Part shown: positions 52,467-61,750 of the stretch, piece after piece
Layout of the letters: the number at the start of each line of letters is the position of its first letter
Numbering within the stretch: the first letter of the stretch is position 1
NCBI GenBank assembly: GCA_049591295.1
Contig: JBAWEQ010000202.1
Location: 1 to 64,000 of the forward strand
Reading direction: 5' to 3'
DNA length: 64,000 nucleotides
Source: DTPS01 sp049591295
Lineage (GTDB): Bacteria; Acidobacteriota; UBA4820; DSQY01
Translations under genes and position numbers: made by a program
The notes under the pieces: model-generated
The model's database searches: none
What the model saw: only the letters and a program-made list of their open reading frames with translations
What the model was told of the DNA's origin: nothing

Positions 52467-53927
52467 ATGGTGGCGCGGCAATTCCAGTTCGACCTGACCG
52501 CCTTGCACGCCTATCGCCAGGGACTTCGGCAGACGCTGGATTATCTGCTGTCCCGCGACGATCTCATCCCCTCCAGCACCCTGCGAGAACGGCGCGTCCT
52601 GCCCAGGGAGCTCAAGGAGGAGCTGTGGCGCACCTGGCTCACCCTCCTCGACTTCGTGGTGGCCCTGGACGCCCTCGCCCAGCCGCACAGGAGCCTTTCT
52701 GCGCTGAGGGATCCGGCCCGCAGGGCGCGGGCGCTCTGCCTCCTGAGAGGGGCCTTTCTCGCCCAGTACCGCTCGGCCCTGGAATTCATCGAGGCGGCGG
52801 AGCGCGACCCCGGCCTCGACGTGGTCCTCGACGATCCGGCACCGCAGGTGGGCCTTCCTCCGGGCAGCTACGGCCGGTTCAAGCTCCGCTTCCTGAACGT
52901 GGCCAGGGCCTCCGAATTCGCCGCGCTCGAATCCCTCGCGGGGGCCGCCTCGCATTCCGCCGACTGCTCGGCGGCGAGGGCGGCCGAGGAGGATGCCCGT
53001 GCCATCTGGGCCATGGGGGCCGGTCCCGGACCGAGCCTCACCATCAGGAACGCCTTGGCTCTGGTTCGGAAGGCGGGATTCGCCTCCTGGCTGCCCATAC
53101 AAAGGGGCGTCTCCACCTGGATGAGCCGCGTCAGGCTCCGGCGGCCCGATGCTTGGCTCATCCAGCGCCCACAGGCTCGCGAGCTCTTGGGACGAGTCCT
53201 TCCGGGCGACATCCTGCTCGAGCGCCGCGAGTGGTGCCTGACCAACGTGGGGATTCCCGGTTATTGGACGCACGCGGCGCTGTACGTGGGCACGGCGGAG
53301 GAACGGTCATTCCTCGCTTCGGACCCAGGGGTTGCGGCGTGGGTCCATGGCCACGGGATCCCCGAAGGAGAGCTGGAGCTGCTCCTGCGCCGCAGCTTCC
53401 CGGCGGCGTACGCCAGGAGCCTGGAGCCCTCCGCCGACGGAGAATGCTCCCGGATCATCGAGGCCCTCCGTCCCGGCGTGATCTTCAACTCCCTGGAGGC
53501 CTCGGCGGCTTGCGACGCGCTGGCGGTGCTGCGGCCCCGGCTGCCCCTCGCCGCCCGGGCTGCCGCGGTGGCGAGGGCCTTTCAGTACGCGGGGCTCCCC
53601 TACGATTACTCCTTCGAATTCCTGTCCGACTCCGCCATGGTGTGTACGGAGCTGGTGGCCAAGGCCTACGCGCCCAAGCCCGATGCGGAGGGGCTCCGGC
53701 TACCCCTTCTCGAGGTGGCGGGCCGCCGGGTCACGCCAGCCAACGAGCTGGTCCGCCTGTTCGATGATGAGTTGGGGCGCAAAGGCCAACAGCTGGACCT
53801 GGTGGCCTTCCTGGACGGCAGCGAAAAGCTCGGAAGGGCGGTGGAAAAGGACCAACGGGCCTTTCGTTCCAGCTGGCGGAGGCCCAAGTGGCACATCCTC
53901 ATGCAGGACCTCGCCGACCGGAGCTGA
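52467..53927 (+). CDS. YiiX/YebB-like permuted NlpC/P60 (papain-like) hydrolase
   Basis: The 486-aa product has a helical N-terminal half without known motifs. The C-terminal half has the permuted NlpC/P60 arrangement: His in YWTHAALYVG and Cys in SAMVCTELVAKAY. Members of this group act on lipids or amide bonds. No signal peptide is seen. A GGGGGGG run is the only ribosome-binding-like sequence before ATG 52467, so the start is less certain. Confidence 0.8.
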   Translation: MVARQFQFDLTALHAYRQGLRQTLDYLLSRDDLIPSSTLRERRVLPRELKEELWRTWLTLLDFVVALDALAQPHRSLSALRDPARRARALCLLRGAFLAQYRSALEFIEAAERDPGLDVVLDDPAPQVGLPPGSYGRFKLRFLNVARASEFAALESLAGAASHSADCSAARAAEEDARAIWAMGAGPGPSLTIRNALALVRKAGFASWLPIQRGVSTWMSRVRLRRPDAWLIQRPQARELLGRVLPGDILLERREWCLTNVGIPGYWTHAALYVGTAEERSFLASDPGVAAWVHGHGIPEGELELLLRRSFPAAYARSLEPSADGECSRIIEALRPGVIFNSLEASAACDALAVLRPRLPLAARAAAVARAFQYAGLPYDYSFEFLSDSAMVCTELVAKAYAPKPDAEGLRLPLLEVAGRRVTPANELVRLFDDELGRKGQQLDLVAFLDGSEKLGRAVEKDQRAFRSSWRRPKWHILMQDLADRS

Positions 53928-54061
53928 GCCGCGGCCCCTGTCCTCCGTCGGGAGGCGGCCCGGCCTCCACGCCCGTTTCGACCAAATAAGTGGGTGCCTC
54001 GGAGCGTTGCAGTCCTATTAGGCGGAGGCTGAGCTGCCTCCCGCCGCGAGGGAGACCCGAC

Positions 54062-54760
54062 ATGAAGCAGACCGTCCTGATCTCGGGTTGCAGCCGTGGA
54101 ATCGGCCTGGAGTTCGCGCGGCAATATGCCGAGGCGGGTTGGCGCGTGCTGGCCACCTGCAGGCGTCCGCAGGGATCCGCCGCCCTCATGGGCCTCCGGG
54201 AGCGACACGGGGAAGACGTACAGGTTCACGGGCTGGACGTGCGAAGCGCCGAGGACATCGTCAACCTGGCGCAAAGCCTCAGGGAGCAGCCCGTAGACAT
54301 CCTCCTGAACAACGCCGGTGTCTACGGACCTGAAGACCAGGGCCTGGGGTCGGCGGAGCAGGAGGCCTGGATCGAGGTGCTGAAGGTCAACACCATCGCT
54401 CCTCTCCTCATGGCACAGGCCTTCCTTCCCAACGTGGAGAGAGGTTCACGAAGGATCATCGCCACCGTCACCAGCCTCATGGGGAGCATCGGCGACAACG
54501 GCTCGGGGGGCTACTGCCTCTACCGCTCCAGCAAGGCCGCCGCCAACATGGTCGCAAGGAGCCTGGCCATCGACCTCAAAGGCAAGAAGATCATTTCGGT
54601 GGCGCTCAATCCCGGCTGGGTGCGCACGGACATGGGCGGTCCGCAGGCCCCGACCGGGGTGGAGGAGAGCGTCTCCGGCATGCGCCGCGTCATCGACGGG
54701 CTGACGATGAAGGAGAGCGGCGGCTTCTTCCACTTCGACGGAGAACCCTTGCCCTGGTAG
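54062..54760 (+). CDS. Short-chain dehydrogenase/reductase
   Basis: The 232-aa Rossmann-fold oxidoreductase has the cofactor motif SGCSRGIGLEFARQYAEAG, the NNAG motif in DILLNNAGVYG, the catalytic Tyr and Lys in YRSSKAAAN, and NPGWVRTDMGG. It resembles the C-factor/sniffer-like SDR branch. GAGGGAG precedes ATG 54062. The NRDE gene follows after 13 bases, so they are likely one transcript. Confidence 0.92.
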   Translation: MKQTVLISGCSRGIGLEFARQYAEAGWRVLATCRRPQGSAALMGLRERHGEDVQVHGLDVRSAEDIVNLAQSLREQPVDILLNNAGVYGPEDQGLGSAEQEAWIEVLKVNTIAPLLMAQAFLPNVERGSRRIIATVTSLMGSIGDNGSGGYCLYRSSKAAANMVARSLAIDLKGKKIISVALNPGWVRTDMGGPQAPTGVEESVSGMRRVIDGLTMKESGGFFHFDGEPLPW

Positions 54761-54773
54761 ACTAGCACTCGCC

Positions 54774-55568
54774 ATGTGCCTGCTGCTCCTCGCCATCCGA
54801 CCCGACCCGAGATACGCCCTGGTGGTGGCCGCCAACCGCGACGAGATGTACGCCCGGCCGGCCGCTCCCCTCGGCTTCTGGGAGCAGTCGCCCGGGCTCC
54901 TCGCGGGGCGCGACCTGGAGGCCGGCGGGACCTGGTTGGGACTGACCCGCGGCGGCCGCTTCGCCGCCCTCACCAACTTTCGGGAGAAGGCCCGAGACAG
55001 AAGGGAAGCCCCTTCGCGAGGGACCCTGGTGGCGGAGTTCCTGTCGGGCCAGCAGGATGCCCCCTCGTTTCTGGACCGGCTGCGCGCAGAAGGCCATCGC
55101 TTCCGGGGATTTTCTATGGTCTTCGGTACCGTCGAGCGGCTTTACTACTTCTCAAACCGCGAGGCGCGCTCCGGGCCGCTGGAGCCGGGCCTCCATGGAC
55201 TGAGCAACGGCCCGCTGGATGCGCCCTGGCCGAAAGTGTCGGGGGGCAAGGAGCGGCTTCGCGCCGCCGCCGCCGGCCCGAGCGGCGAACTGTGCGCCGG
55301 GCTCTTCCGCCTCCTGTCGGATCGGTCTGCCGCCCCCGACTCGGAGCTGCCCGACACGGGAGTGGGCCTGGAGTGGGAGCGGCTCCTCTCCCCCTGCTTC
55401 GTTGTGACCCCGATCCACGGCACTCGCTGTTCCACCGTGGTGATGATCACTTCCCAGGGGGGGGCCTATGTCGAAGAACGCACCTTTGATTCCGACGGCG
55501 CATCGGGGACCGTGAGACAATTTGAGTTCGATCTGAGGATGCCCGCGGGCGTCCAAGGGCCCGCCTGA
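54774..55568 (+). CDS. NRDE-family (TANGO2-like) protein
   Basis: The 264-aa product starts MCLLLLAIRPDPRYALVVAA and then NRDE, the family signature. The remaining motifs are GGTWLGLTRGGRFAALTNFR and LSNGPLDAPWPK. Cys2 after the initiator Met resembles an Ntn-type nucleophile. The family's function is not established; animal TANGO2 has been linked to haem or lipid handling. It is probably cotranscribed with the SDR upstream. Confidence 0.92.
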   Translation: MCLLLLAIRPDPRYALVVAANRDEMYARPAAPLGFWEQSPGLLAGRDLEAGGTWLGLTRGGRFAALTNFREKARDRREAPSRGTLVAEFLSGQQDAPSFLDRLRAEGHRFRGFSMVFGTVERLYYFSNREARSGPLEPGLHGLSNGPLDAPWPKVSGGKERLRAAAAGPSGELCAGLFRLLSDRSAAPDSELPDTGVGLEWERLLSPCFVVTPIHGTRCSTVVMITSQGGAYVEERTFDSDGASGTVRQFEFDLRMPAGVQGPA

Positions 55569-55610
55569 TCCCCCCATGGCGTCCGCGCAGCCTCTGCGCG
55601 AAGGTCCCCC

Positions 55611-56264
55611 TCAGCGCCTGATCCCCATCAAGAGCCCATCGCCGGTCCCTATGCAGACCGTCTCGAAGAATTCCCGGGCCTCCTCGTGCAACCGCCGCAC
55701 CGCTCGCGCCTCCCCCGAGTCCTCCATGAGCTGGCCGAAGAGGAATGCGTTGTCGGCCAACAGGAGGCCCCCTCTCCTGAGATGGGCCGCCGCCCATCGC
55801 CCGTATCGGTCGTAGCTGCCCTTGTCGGCGTCGATGAACACGGCGTCGAAGGGGCCCTCCTTCTCCAGCTTCGGCAGGATGTCGAGGCCTTCGCCTTCGA
55901 GAACCGTAACCCGATGGGAGAGCCCGGCCTTCTCGACGTTCCGCCGCGCAATGGCGGCATGGATGGGCTCGCACTCGATGCTCCACAGGCGGCCATCCTC
56001 GGGCAGCGCCCGCGCCAGCCAGATGGCCGAATAGCCGGCCAGGGCCCCGATCTCGACCACCCGTTTGGCCCCCACCATGCGCAGGAGCAGGTGCATGAGC
56101 CTGCCCTCCGAGGGGCCCACCTGGATGGGCGGCATGCCGTTGCCCTCGGGCGCATCAAAGGCCCGTTGAAGGGCCTCGTCGTGGGGCGCATGCAGACGCG
56201 CGACATACTCCAGGACCCCGGGCGCGCCGTAGCGGAGTCCAGAACGCGAAGCCTTGTCGGCCAT
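55611..56264 (-). CDS. O-methyltransferase family 3 (CCoAOMT-like)
   Basis: The 217-aa product has the SAM-binding VVEIGALAGYSAIWLARALP and LWSIECEPIHAAIARRNVEK segments and the metal-dependent FDAVFIDADKGSYDRYGRWA motif, with LLLADNAFLFGQL after it. It methylates a small hydroxylated acceptor, unknown here. GGGAG precedes ATG 56264. The open frame upstream lacks coding character. Confidence 0.92.
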   Translation of the reverse strand: MADKASRSGLRYGAPGVLEYVARLHAPHDEALQRAFDAPEGNGMPPIQVGPSEGRLMHLLLRMVGAKRVVEIGALAGYSAIWLARALPEDGRLWSIECEPIHAAIARRNVEKAGLSHRVTVLEGEGLDILPKLEKEGPFDAVFIDADKGSYDRYGRWAAAHLRRGGLLLADNAFLFGQLMEDSGEARAVRRLHEEAREFFETVCIGTGDGLLMGIRR

Positions 56265-56403
56265 GGGGCTACTCCCAATCTTCAGTGCGGATGGCGCAGC
56301 AGCGTCCCGGGCACTCTTCCGCCGGGGTTGCGGCAGGTGCCCTCGGCCGGGCCATCGACCAGCCACTCATTCAAGAAACACGAGAATGGTCAGAAGTATG
56401 TCC

Positions 56404-57195
56404 CTACCAATGCTCGGGCGGGGTGATCTTCCTCAGCGTTCGCCCGCTCATGTGGGCCACGAAGCCCCTGGGGAAGATGCGATCCACCAGGACGACGAGC
56501 TTGTTGGTCACTCCGGGCACGTAGACCACCTTGCGCCCCAGCGCCCGGATGGCTCCGCCCACCACCTTCTCGGGGCGCATGCTGATGCCCCCTCCCGTGG
56601 AGCCCGCCACCTTTCCGAATTCGGTGGAGGTGGACCCCGGGTTCAGCACCAGCACATCGATACCGCTACCGCGCACCTCCTGCGCGAGGCCTTCTCCGAA
56701 GAGGAGATCGAAGCCCTTGGTCGCCCCGTACACCGACATCCAGGGGGTCGCCTGGAACCCGGCGAGGGAGGCGACGATGATGATGCCGCCCCTCCCTCTC
56801 CTCTTGAAGCGCCCGACAAATCGGTGGGCCACGAGCATCACGCCGGTGCAGTTCAACCGGATCATGGCCGCCAGCCGCTCCGGGTCCTGCCCGTCGAACC
56901 TCCCGAAGTAGCCGGCCCCGGCGTTATCCACGAGCAGTCCCACGTCCAGATCGGCCGTCGCTTGATCGAGGGCGAGATCCGATCCCTCCTGGGCGAGGTC
57001 CAAGACCGCGTACCGCGCCTGTACGCCGTGGGCCCGCTTGAGCTGGTCGCAGAGCACCTCCAGCCTCTCCTGCCGACGCGCCACCAGAAACAGGTTGAGG
57101 CCCGACGCGGCCAGCTGCCGCGCGAAATGTTCTCCCAGCCCCGCCGACGCGCCCGTCACCACGGCCCAGGGGCCGTGCTTGGATGGATTCACCAT
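56404..57195 (-). CDS. Short-chain dehydrogenase/reductase
   Basis: The 263-aa product has VVTGASAGLGEHFARQLAAS, the NAG motif in LLVDNAGAGYFGRF, the active-site YGATKGFD, and NPGSTSTEF. The C-terminus has a hydrophobic part (VVLVDRIFPRGFVAHMSG). AAAGGAA precedes ATG 57195. It is preceded by the cytidylate-kinase-like gene on the same strand after 46 bases, so the two may be one transcript. Confidence 0.9.
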   Translation of the reverse strand: MVNPSKHGPWAVVTGASAGLGEHFARQLAASGLNLFLVARRQERLEVLCDQLKRAHGVQARYAVLDLAQEGSDLALDQATADLDVGLLVDNAGAGYFGRFDGQDPERLAAMIRLNCTGVMLVAHRFVGRFKRRGRGGIIIVASLAGFQATPWMSVYGATKGFDLLFGEGLAQEVRGSGIDVLVLNPGSTSTEFGKVAGSTGGGISMRPEKVVGGAIRALGRKVVYVPGVTNKLVVLVDRIFPRGFVAHMSGRTLRKITPPEHW

Positions 57196-57241
57196 GAGAT
57201 TCCTTTCCGTCGAATGGCTGCTCTCGGACTCGTCAAGGTCG

Positions 57242-57916
57242 CTAAAGGAGTTCCGGCTCCTCTTTATTCCGCACGCTCCTGGCCACTTCCAGGGCGGCTT
57301 GATAGAGCAGCTCCGTCGCCGCTCCCGTGCCGAGTCTTCCCGTGTCCAGGCAGACGTGGTACTGGTTCGGATCCAGCCAGTTAGCGCCCACGGCGGCCTT
57401 GACGAAATGGCCCCGCTCCCGGTCCGACTGGTCGGCCATGTCCCTGGCCTCTTCCAGAGACCCCAGGCTGTACAACCGCCGGATGCGGCGGGCACGCAGA
57501 TCGAGGGGCGCGTGGAGAAAGACCGAGAGGTGGCCCGGGAGGCCCCTCAACAGGGCGAAGCCGCCGCGGCCGACGATGACCGCGGGGCCCCGCTCGGCCG
57601 CCTCCTGGATGATCGTCTTCTGGACATCGAAGAGATCCTTGTCGTCCACGGTGACGGGAGGGGGCGCGTAGGGAGAGTCGGGGGCGCCGAAGGCGTAAGC
57701 CATGCGGGTGCGCTCCCAGAAAGTCAGGTGTCGCTCGTCGAAGGCCTCCAACGCCTCGGGGTCCCGCCTGAGGCGCCGTGCGGCTTCGACCAGAATCTCC
57801 CGGTCCAGGTAGCGGCAGCCGAGGCGCTGAGCCAGACGCTTGCCGATAAAGCTCCCCCCGCTGCCCATCACGCGCGCGATCGTCACGATCACGTGTGCAC
57901 CGTGCTTTTCCTCCAT
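57242..57916 (-). CDS. Cytidylate kinase-like family protein
   Basis: The 224-aa product begins MEEKHGAHVIVTIARVMGSG, a P-loop variant (VMGSGGSFIGKRLAQRLG) of the cytidylate-kinase-like family. CRYLDREILVEAARRLRRD and GPAVIVGRGGFALLRGLP are typical. The frame upstream to 57991 lacks a good start. It is related to the kinase half of the protein at 41006 but has no BON domain. AAAGGGGG precedes ATG 57916. Confidence 0.87.
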   Translation of the reverse strand: MEEKHGAHVIVTIARVMGSGGSFIGKRLAQRLGCRYLDREILVEAARRLRRDPEALEAFDERHLTFWERTRMAYAFGAPDSPYAPPPVTVDDKDLFDVQKTIIQEAAERGPAVIVGRGGFALLRGLPGHLSVFLHAPLDLRARRIRRLYSLGSLEEARDMADQSDRERGHFVKAAVGANWLDPNQYHVCLDTGRLGTGAATELLYQAALEVARSVRNKEEPELL

Positions 57917-57989
57917 GGCAGGCCCCCTTTCGTCCGGCGCCCCTGGCTCGCGGAGTCCGGCCGAGGGAGCTGGTGGTCTTTTGATCTTC

Positions 57990-58017
57990 AATATAGAACC
58001 TGCCGGGGCCCTTGGAA
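57990..58017 (-). promoter_or_regulatory. Possible promoter of the kinase-like gene
   Basis: On the minus strand, TTCCAA, a 16-base spacer and TATATT lie about 75 bases before ATG 57916. The -10 is good and the -35 weak. Confidence 0.4.
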
Positions 58018-58177
58018 AGGTCCCGCGCGCTTCCTCCTGCCCTCACGCTCCGATGGGGGATCATGGCTGCCCAAAACAATTTCAGCTTGCACCTGTGCGT
58101 TTGGCCTTCCGGTGCGAAGCAGAGGAAGGCGCGTCCGAGACCCAGCCGTGGTTCTGAGCCGGCAAGGTGGTCTATTT

Positions 58178-58204
58178 TTGGACAGGCATGATTGGGGATA
58201 TACT
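58178..58204 (+). promoter_or_regulatory. Possible promoter of the YdfG-like SDR gene
   Basis: TTGGAC (58178-58183), a 15-base spacer and TATACT (58199-58204) lie 84 bases before ATG 58288. The spacer is short. Confidence 0.4.
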
Positions 58205-58287
58205 TCGCTTCCGGCGCGGGAGCGGACCAGCGGCCCTCGGTGGCCTCCGGTCCCATTTCAACCTTGTAGGGACAAGCAGGAGATCAG

Positions 58288-59064
58288 ATGATGACGAATC
58301 TAGCGGGTCGAACCGTCGTAGTCACGGGGGCGAGCGCGGGCATAGGCCGCGCGGTGGCCCTGGCCTTTGGCGCCGAGGGCTGCCGCCTCGTTCTGGCCGC
58401 ACGGCGGCGGGAGAAGCTGGCCGAGCTGGAGAAGGCGCTGAGGGACCGCCACGGTGCCGAAATCCTGACCATCGAGCTGGACGTCAGGGACCGGGGAGCA
58501 GTCGAATCCACCCTGGGAGCCCTCCCGCCGGCCTGGAGCGAGGTGGACGTCCTCATCAACAACGCCGGCCTCGGCCGGGGCCTGGACAAGCTTCAGGAGG
58601 GGAACCCCGACGAGTGGGACGAGATGATCGACACCAACGTGAAGGGGCTCCTCTACGTCACCCGAGCGCTCCTCCCCGGCATGGTGGCGAGGAAGCGGGG
58701 CCACGTCATCAACATCGGCTCGGTCGCCGGGCGGGAGGTCTATCCCGGCGGCAACGTCTACTGCGCCTCGAAATTCGCGGTCAAGGCCCTGACCCGCGCC
58801 CTCAAGGTGGACCTCCTGGGCACGCCCATTCGGGTCAGCACCATAGATCCCGGGATGGTGGAGACCGACTTCTCGGTGGTGCGCTTCCGCGGAGACGAGG
58901 AGAGGGCGGCGAAGGTGTACCAGGGGATCAAGGCTCTGTCTGCAGAGGATATAGCCGACATCGCCCTCTGGATCGCCTCGCGCCCTCCGCACGTGGACAT
59001 CACGGAGCTGGTAGTCATGCCCACGGCCCAGGCCACGGCCATGCTCAACCACCGGGAACCGTGA
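58288..59064 (+). CDS. SDR family oxidoreductase, YdfG-like (NADP-dependent 3-hydroxy acid dehydrogenase)
   Basis: The 258-aa product has VVVTGASAGIGRAVALAFGA, a basic stretch AARRREKLAELEK after the second strand (NADP preference), the NNAG motif in VLINNAGLGRGL, the YCASKFAVKAL active site and STIDPGMVETDFS. The C-terminal HVDITELVVMPTAQ matches the YdfG branch that oxidises serine and 3-hydroxy acids. AGGAGA precedes the double ATG. It is the third SDR in 5 kb. Confidence 0.93.
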   Translation: MMTNLAGRTVVVTGASAGIGRAVALAFGAEGCRLVLAARRREKLAELEKALRDRHGAEILTIELDVRDRGAVESTLGALPPAWSEVDVLINNAGLGRGLDKLQEGNPDEWDEMIDTNVKGLLYVTRALLPGMVARKRGHVINIGSVAGREVYPGGNVYCASKFAVKALTRALKVDLLGTPIRVSTIDPGMVETDFSVVRFRGDEERAAKVYQGIKALSAEDIADIALWIASRPPHVDITELVVMPTAQATAMLNHREP

Positions 59065-59198
59065 CGTCCATCCCGCGCTGCCGCGACCGAGGCGCCCCAC
59101 GCGCCGGGGGCGTTCCCGTTTTGCTACTATAGGTGGGCCGCGCGGCCGTCACGGACGAGAGGACAGCCGGGGTGGCCAGCAGCGACTGGGGAGAAATC

Positions 59199-60311
59199 AT
59201 GAAAATGCGCGTGGGCATCATCTTCGGCGGGCGGAGCGCTGAGCACGAGGTCTCCATCCAATCCGCGAAAAACATTTGCGAGGCGCTCGATCGCGAGCGC
59301 TACGAGCCCGTTCTCCTGGGGGTCGACAAGGGGGGCGCATGGCACATGGGGGCCGACTCCTCCATGATCCTGAATGCCACCAACCCCAAGCTCATCGCCC
59401 TCAACAGGTCCGCCCCGGAGGTGGTCCCCCTGGAAAGGGAGGGCCAGGGGCTCGCCCTCGTCTCGCCCACCTCGGGAGCGCAGCTTGGAACCATCGACGT
59501 CTTCTTCCCCATCATGCACGGCACCTATGGCGAGGACGGGTCGCTGCAGGGACTTCTCAGGCTGCTGAACGTGCCCTACGTGGGAGCCGACGTCCTGGGC
59601 TCCGCCGTCGGCATGGACAAGGATGTGATGAAGCGGCTCCTGCGCGAGGCAGCCCTGCCGGTTCCCCGGTTCACGGTGGTGCACGCACGGGATTTGTCTC
59701 ACTGCAACCTCGACGCGCTGGCCGAAGACCTGGGTGGCTTCCCGCTCTTCGTCAAACCATGCAACCTGGGCTCCTCCGTGGGCATCAGCAAGGTCAAGGG
59801 GCACGATCAGCTTCGCCCCGCCCTGGAAGAGGCACTGCGTTTCGACCGAAAGGCGCTGGTGGAGGAGGCCATCGAGGGCCGCGAGATCGAGTGCGCCGTC
59901 CTGGGCAACGATGAGCCGGAGGCCTCCTTGTGCGGCGAGGTGGTACCCACCCACGAGTTCTACTCCTACGAAGCCAAGTACATCGACGAGAATGGGGCGC
60001 GCCTGAAGTACCCCGCCGAACTGGACGGGGCCACGTCGGACAGGATCCGGACCCTCGCCGTGAAGGCCTTCACCGTGCTGGAGTGCGCCGGCATGGCCCG
60101 GGTGGACTTCTTCCTCCGCTCCGACGGCGTGGCCCTCATCAACGAGATCAACACCCTGCCCGGCTTCACGCGGATCAGCATGTACCCCAAGCTCTGGGAG
60201 GTGAGCGGGCTGCCCTATCCTCGGCTTCTGGACCGGCTCATCGAACTGGCCCTGGAGCGCCATCGAAAAGAGTCCGCCCTCATGAGGCAGGCCTTTCCCG
60301 AACCACGATGA
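59199..60311 (+). CDS. ddl: D-alanine--D-alanine ligase
   Basis: The 370-aa ATP-grasp enzyme joins two D-Ala for peptidoglycan synthesis. VGIIFGGRSAEHEVSIQSAK is the N-terminal signature. HGTYGEDGSLQGLLRLLNVP, FVKPCNLGSSVGISKVK and INEINTLPGFTRISMYPKLW are the remaining signatures. GGGGAG precedes ATG 59199. The KYIDENGA segment in the omega-loop region is of the DdlA type and does not show the D-Ala-D-Lac signature. Confidence 0.96.
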   Translation: MKMRVGIIFGGRSAEHEVSIQSAKNICEALDRERYEPVLLGVDKGGAWHMGADSSMILNATNPKLIALNRSAPEVVPLEREGQGLALVSPTSGAQLGTIDVFFPIMHGTYGEDGSLQGLLRLLNVPYVGADVLGSAVGMDKDVMKRLLREAALPVPRFTVVHARDLSHCNLDALAEDLGGFPLFVKPCNLGSSVGISKVKGHDQLRPALEEALRFDRKALVEEAIEGREIECAVLGNDEPEASLCGEVVPTHEFYSYEAKYIDENGARLKYPAELDGATSDRIRTLAVKAFTVLECAGMARVDFFLRSDGVALINEINTLPGFTRISMYPKLWEVSGLPYPRLLDRLIELALERHRKESALMRQAFPEPR

Positions 60312-60458
60312 ACAACGCCGGAAAGGGGTAGAAGGGCTTCCGGCTCCCGAGGGCCCCGTGGGCTGAAGGGGGCCTTTCGGCCGCCCCCAGGAGTAAGAGG
60401 GACCGGCCGGGTGTTAAGATGTCGATGCGGTGATCACCGCACGTGGAAGCGAGGTCCC

Positions 60459-61700
60459 ATGTCTGCTGGCGCCCGCAAACGGTCGGTTCAGGTCAAGGTC
60501 GGCGAGGTCCTGGTGGGAGGGGGCGCGCCGGTGGTGGTCCAGTCCATGACCAACACCGACACCGCCGACGTGGAATCCACGGCCCGCCAGTGTCTGGAAC
60601 TGGCCCGCGCGGGTTCGGAGATGGTGCGCGTCACGGTGAACGTCCCCGAGGCTGCGGCCGCCGTTCCGGAGATCAAGCGGCGGATGCTCGATGCGGGTGT
60701 CAGCGCGCCGTTGATCGGCGACTTCCACTACAACGGCCACCTGCTCCTCACCCAATTCCCGGAGTGCGCCAGGGCCCTCGACAAGTACCGGATCAACCCC
60801 GGCAACGTGGGCCACGGCAAGAAGCGGGACGAGCAGTTCGGCACCATCTGCAAGATCGCCGTGGACAACGGAAAGCCTGTCCGCATCGGGGTCAACGCCG
60901 GCTCCCCCAATCAAGAGCTGGTGACGGCCAAGATGCAGGAAAACACGGAGAGGGCCCTCGGAATGAGCTCGGAGGAGGTTCTGGGCGAGTGCATGGTTCT
61001 CTCCGCCCTCCAGTCCACCGAGCTGGCCCTGTCCTGCGGCCTGCGCAGGGATCAGATCATCATCTCCTGCAAGAGCTCCCGGCCGGCCGAGCTGTTCAGG
61101 ATCTACAGGAACCTGGCGACAAGGACCGATCAGCCGCTCCACCTGGGACTCACGGAGGCGGGCATGGGGACCAAGGGGCTCGTCTGGTCCACCGCGGCGC
61201 TGGCCATCCTGCTCGAGGAGGGCATCGGAGACACCATACGGGTCTCGCTGACGCCCCGTCCGGGCGGAGACCGGCGGGAGGAGGTGTACGCCTGCCTGGA
61301 GCTTCTCCAGGCCCTGGGGCTGCGCTCCTTCGCGCCGAGCGTCACGGCTTGCCCGGGTTGCGGCCGCACCACCAGCTCCACCTTTCAGGAGCTGGCCCAG
61401 AGGATTCAAGGCTACGTTCGCGACCGCATGCCCGACTGGAAGGTCCGCTACGAAGGGGTCGAGACGCTGACCTTGGCGGTGATGGGCTGCATCGTGAACG
61501 GGCCCGGCGAATCCAAGGCCGCCAACATCGGCATCAGCCTGCCCGGCACAGGAGAGACGCCCAAGTGCCCCGTCTTCATCGACGGCAAGCAGTTCACCAC
61601 CCTTCATGGAACCTACGAGGAGTTGGCGCAGTCCTTCCAGAAGCTCGTGGACGACTACGTGGAGCAGAAGTTCCCCCTCCGGACGCCAGCCGCCACCTGA
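60459..61700 (+). CDS. ispG: 4-hydroxy-3-methylbut-2-en-1-yl diphosphate synthase (flavodoxin/ferredoxin-dependent)
   Basis: The 413-aa iron-sulfur enzyme of the MEP isoprenoid pathway begins with KVGEVLVGGGAPVVVQSMTN. The 4Fe-4S Cys ligands are CPGCGRTT and the Cys of VMGCIVNGPGES. RINPGNVGHGKKR and GVNAGSPNQELV are core TIM-barrel segments. ATG 60459 has only GAGGT upstream. It converges on corA, with a 50-base gap. Confidence 0.96.
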   Translation: MSAGARKRSVQVKVGEVLVGGGAPVVVQSMTNTDTADVESTARQCLELARAGSEMVRVTVNVPEAAAAVPEIKRRMLDAGVSAPLIGDFHYNGHLLLTQFPECARALDKYRINPGNVGHGKKRDEQFGTICKIAVDNGKPVRIGVNAGSPNQELVTAKMQENTERALGMSSEEVLGECMVLSALQSTELALSCGLRRDQIIISCKSSRPAELFRIYRNLATRTDQPLHLGLTEAGMGTKGLVWSTAALAILLEEGIGDTIRVSLTPRPGGDRREEVYACLELLQALGLRSFAPSVTACPGCGRTTSSTFQELAQRIQGYVRDRMPDWKVRYEGVETLTLAVMGCIVNGPGESKAANIGISLPGTGETPKCPVFIDGKQFTTLHGTYEELAQSFQKLVDDYVEQKFPLRTPAAT

Positions 61701-61750
61701 GCCGGCCGCCTCGAAGGGAAGGACGGCCGCCACCCTTTCCGCATGACGCG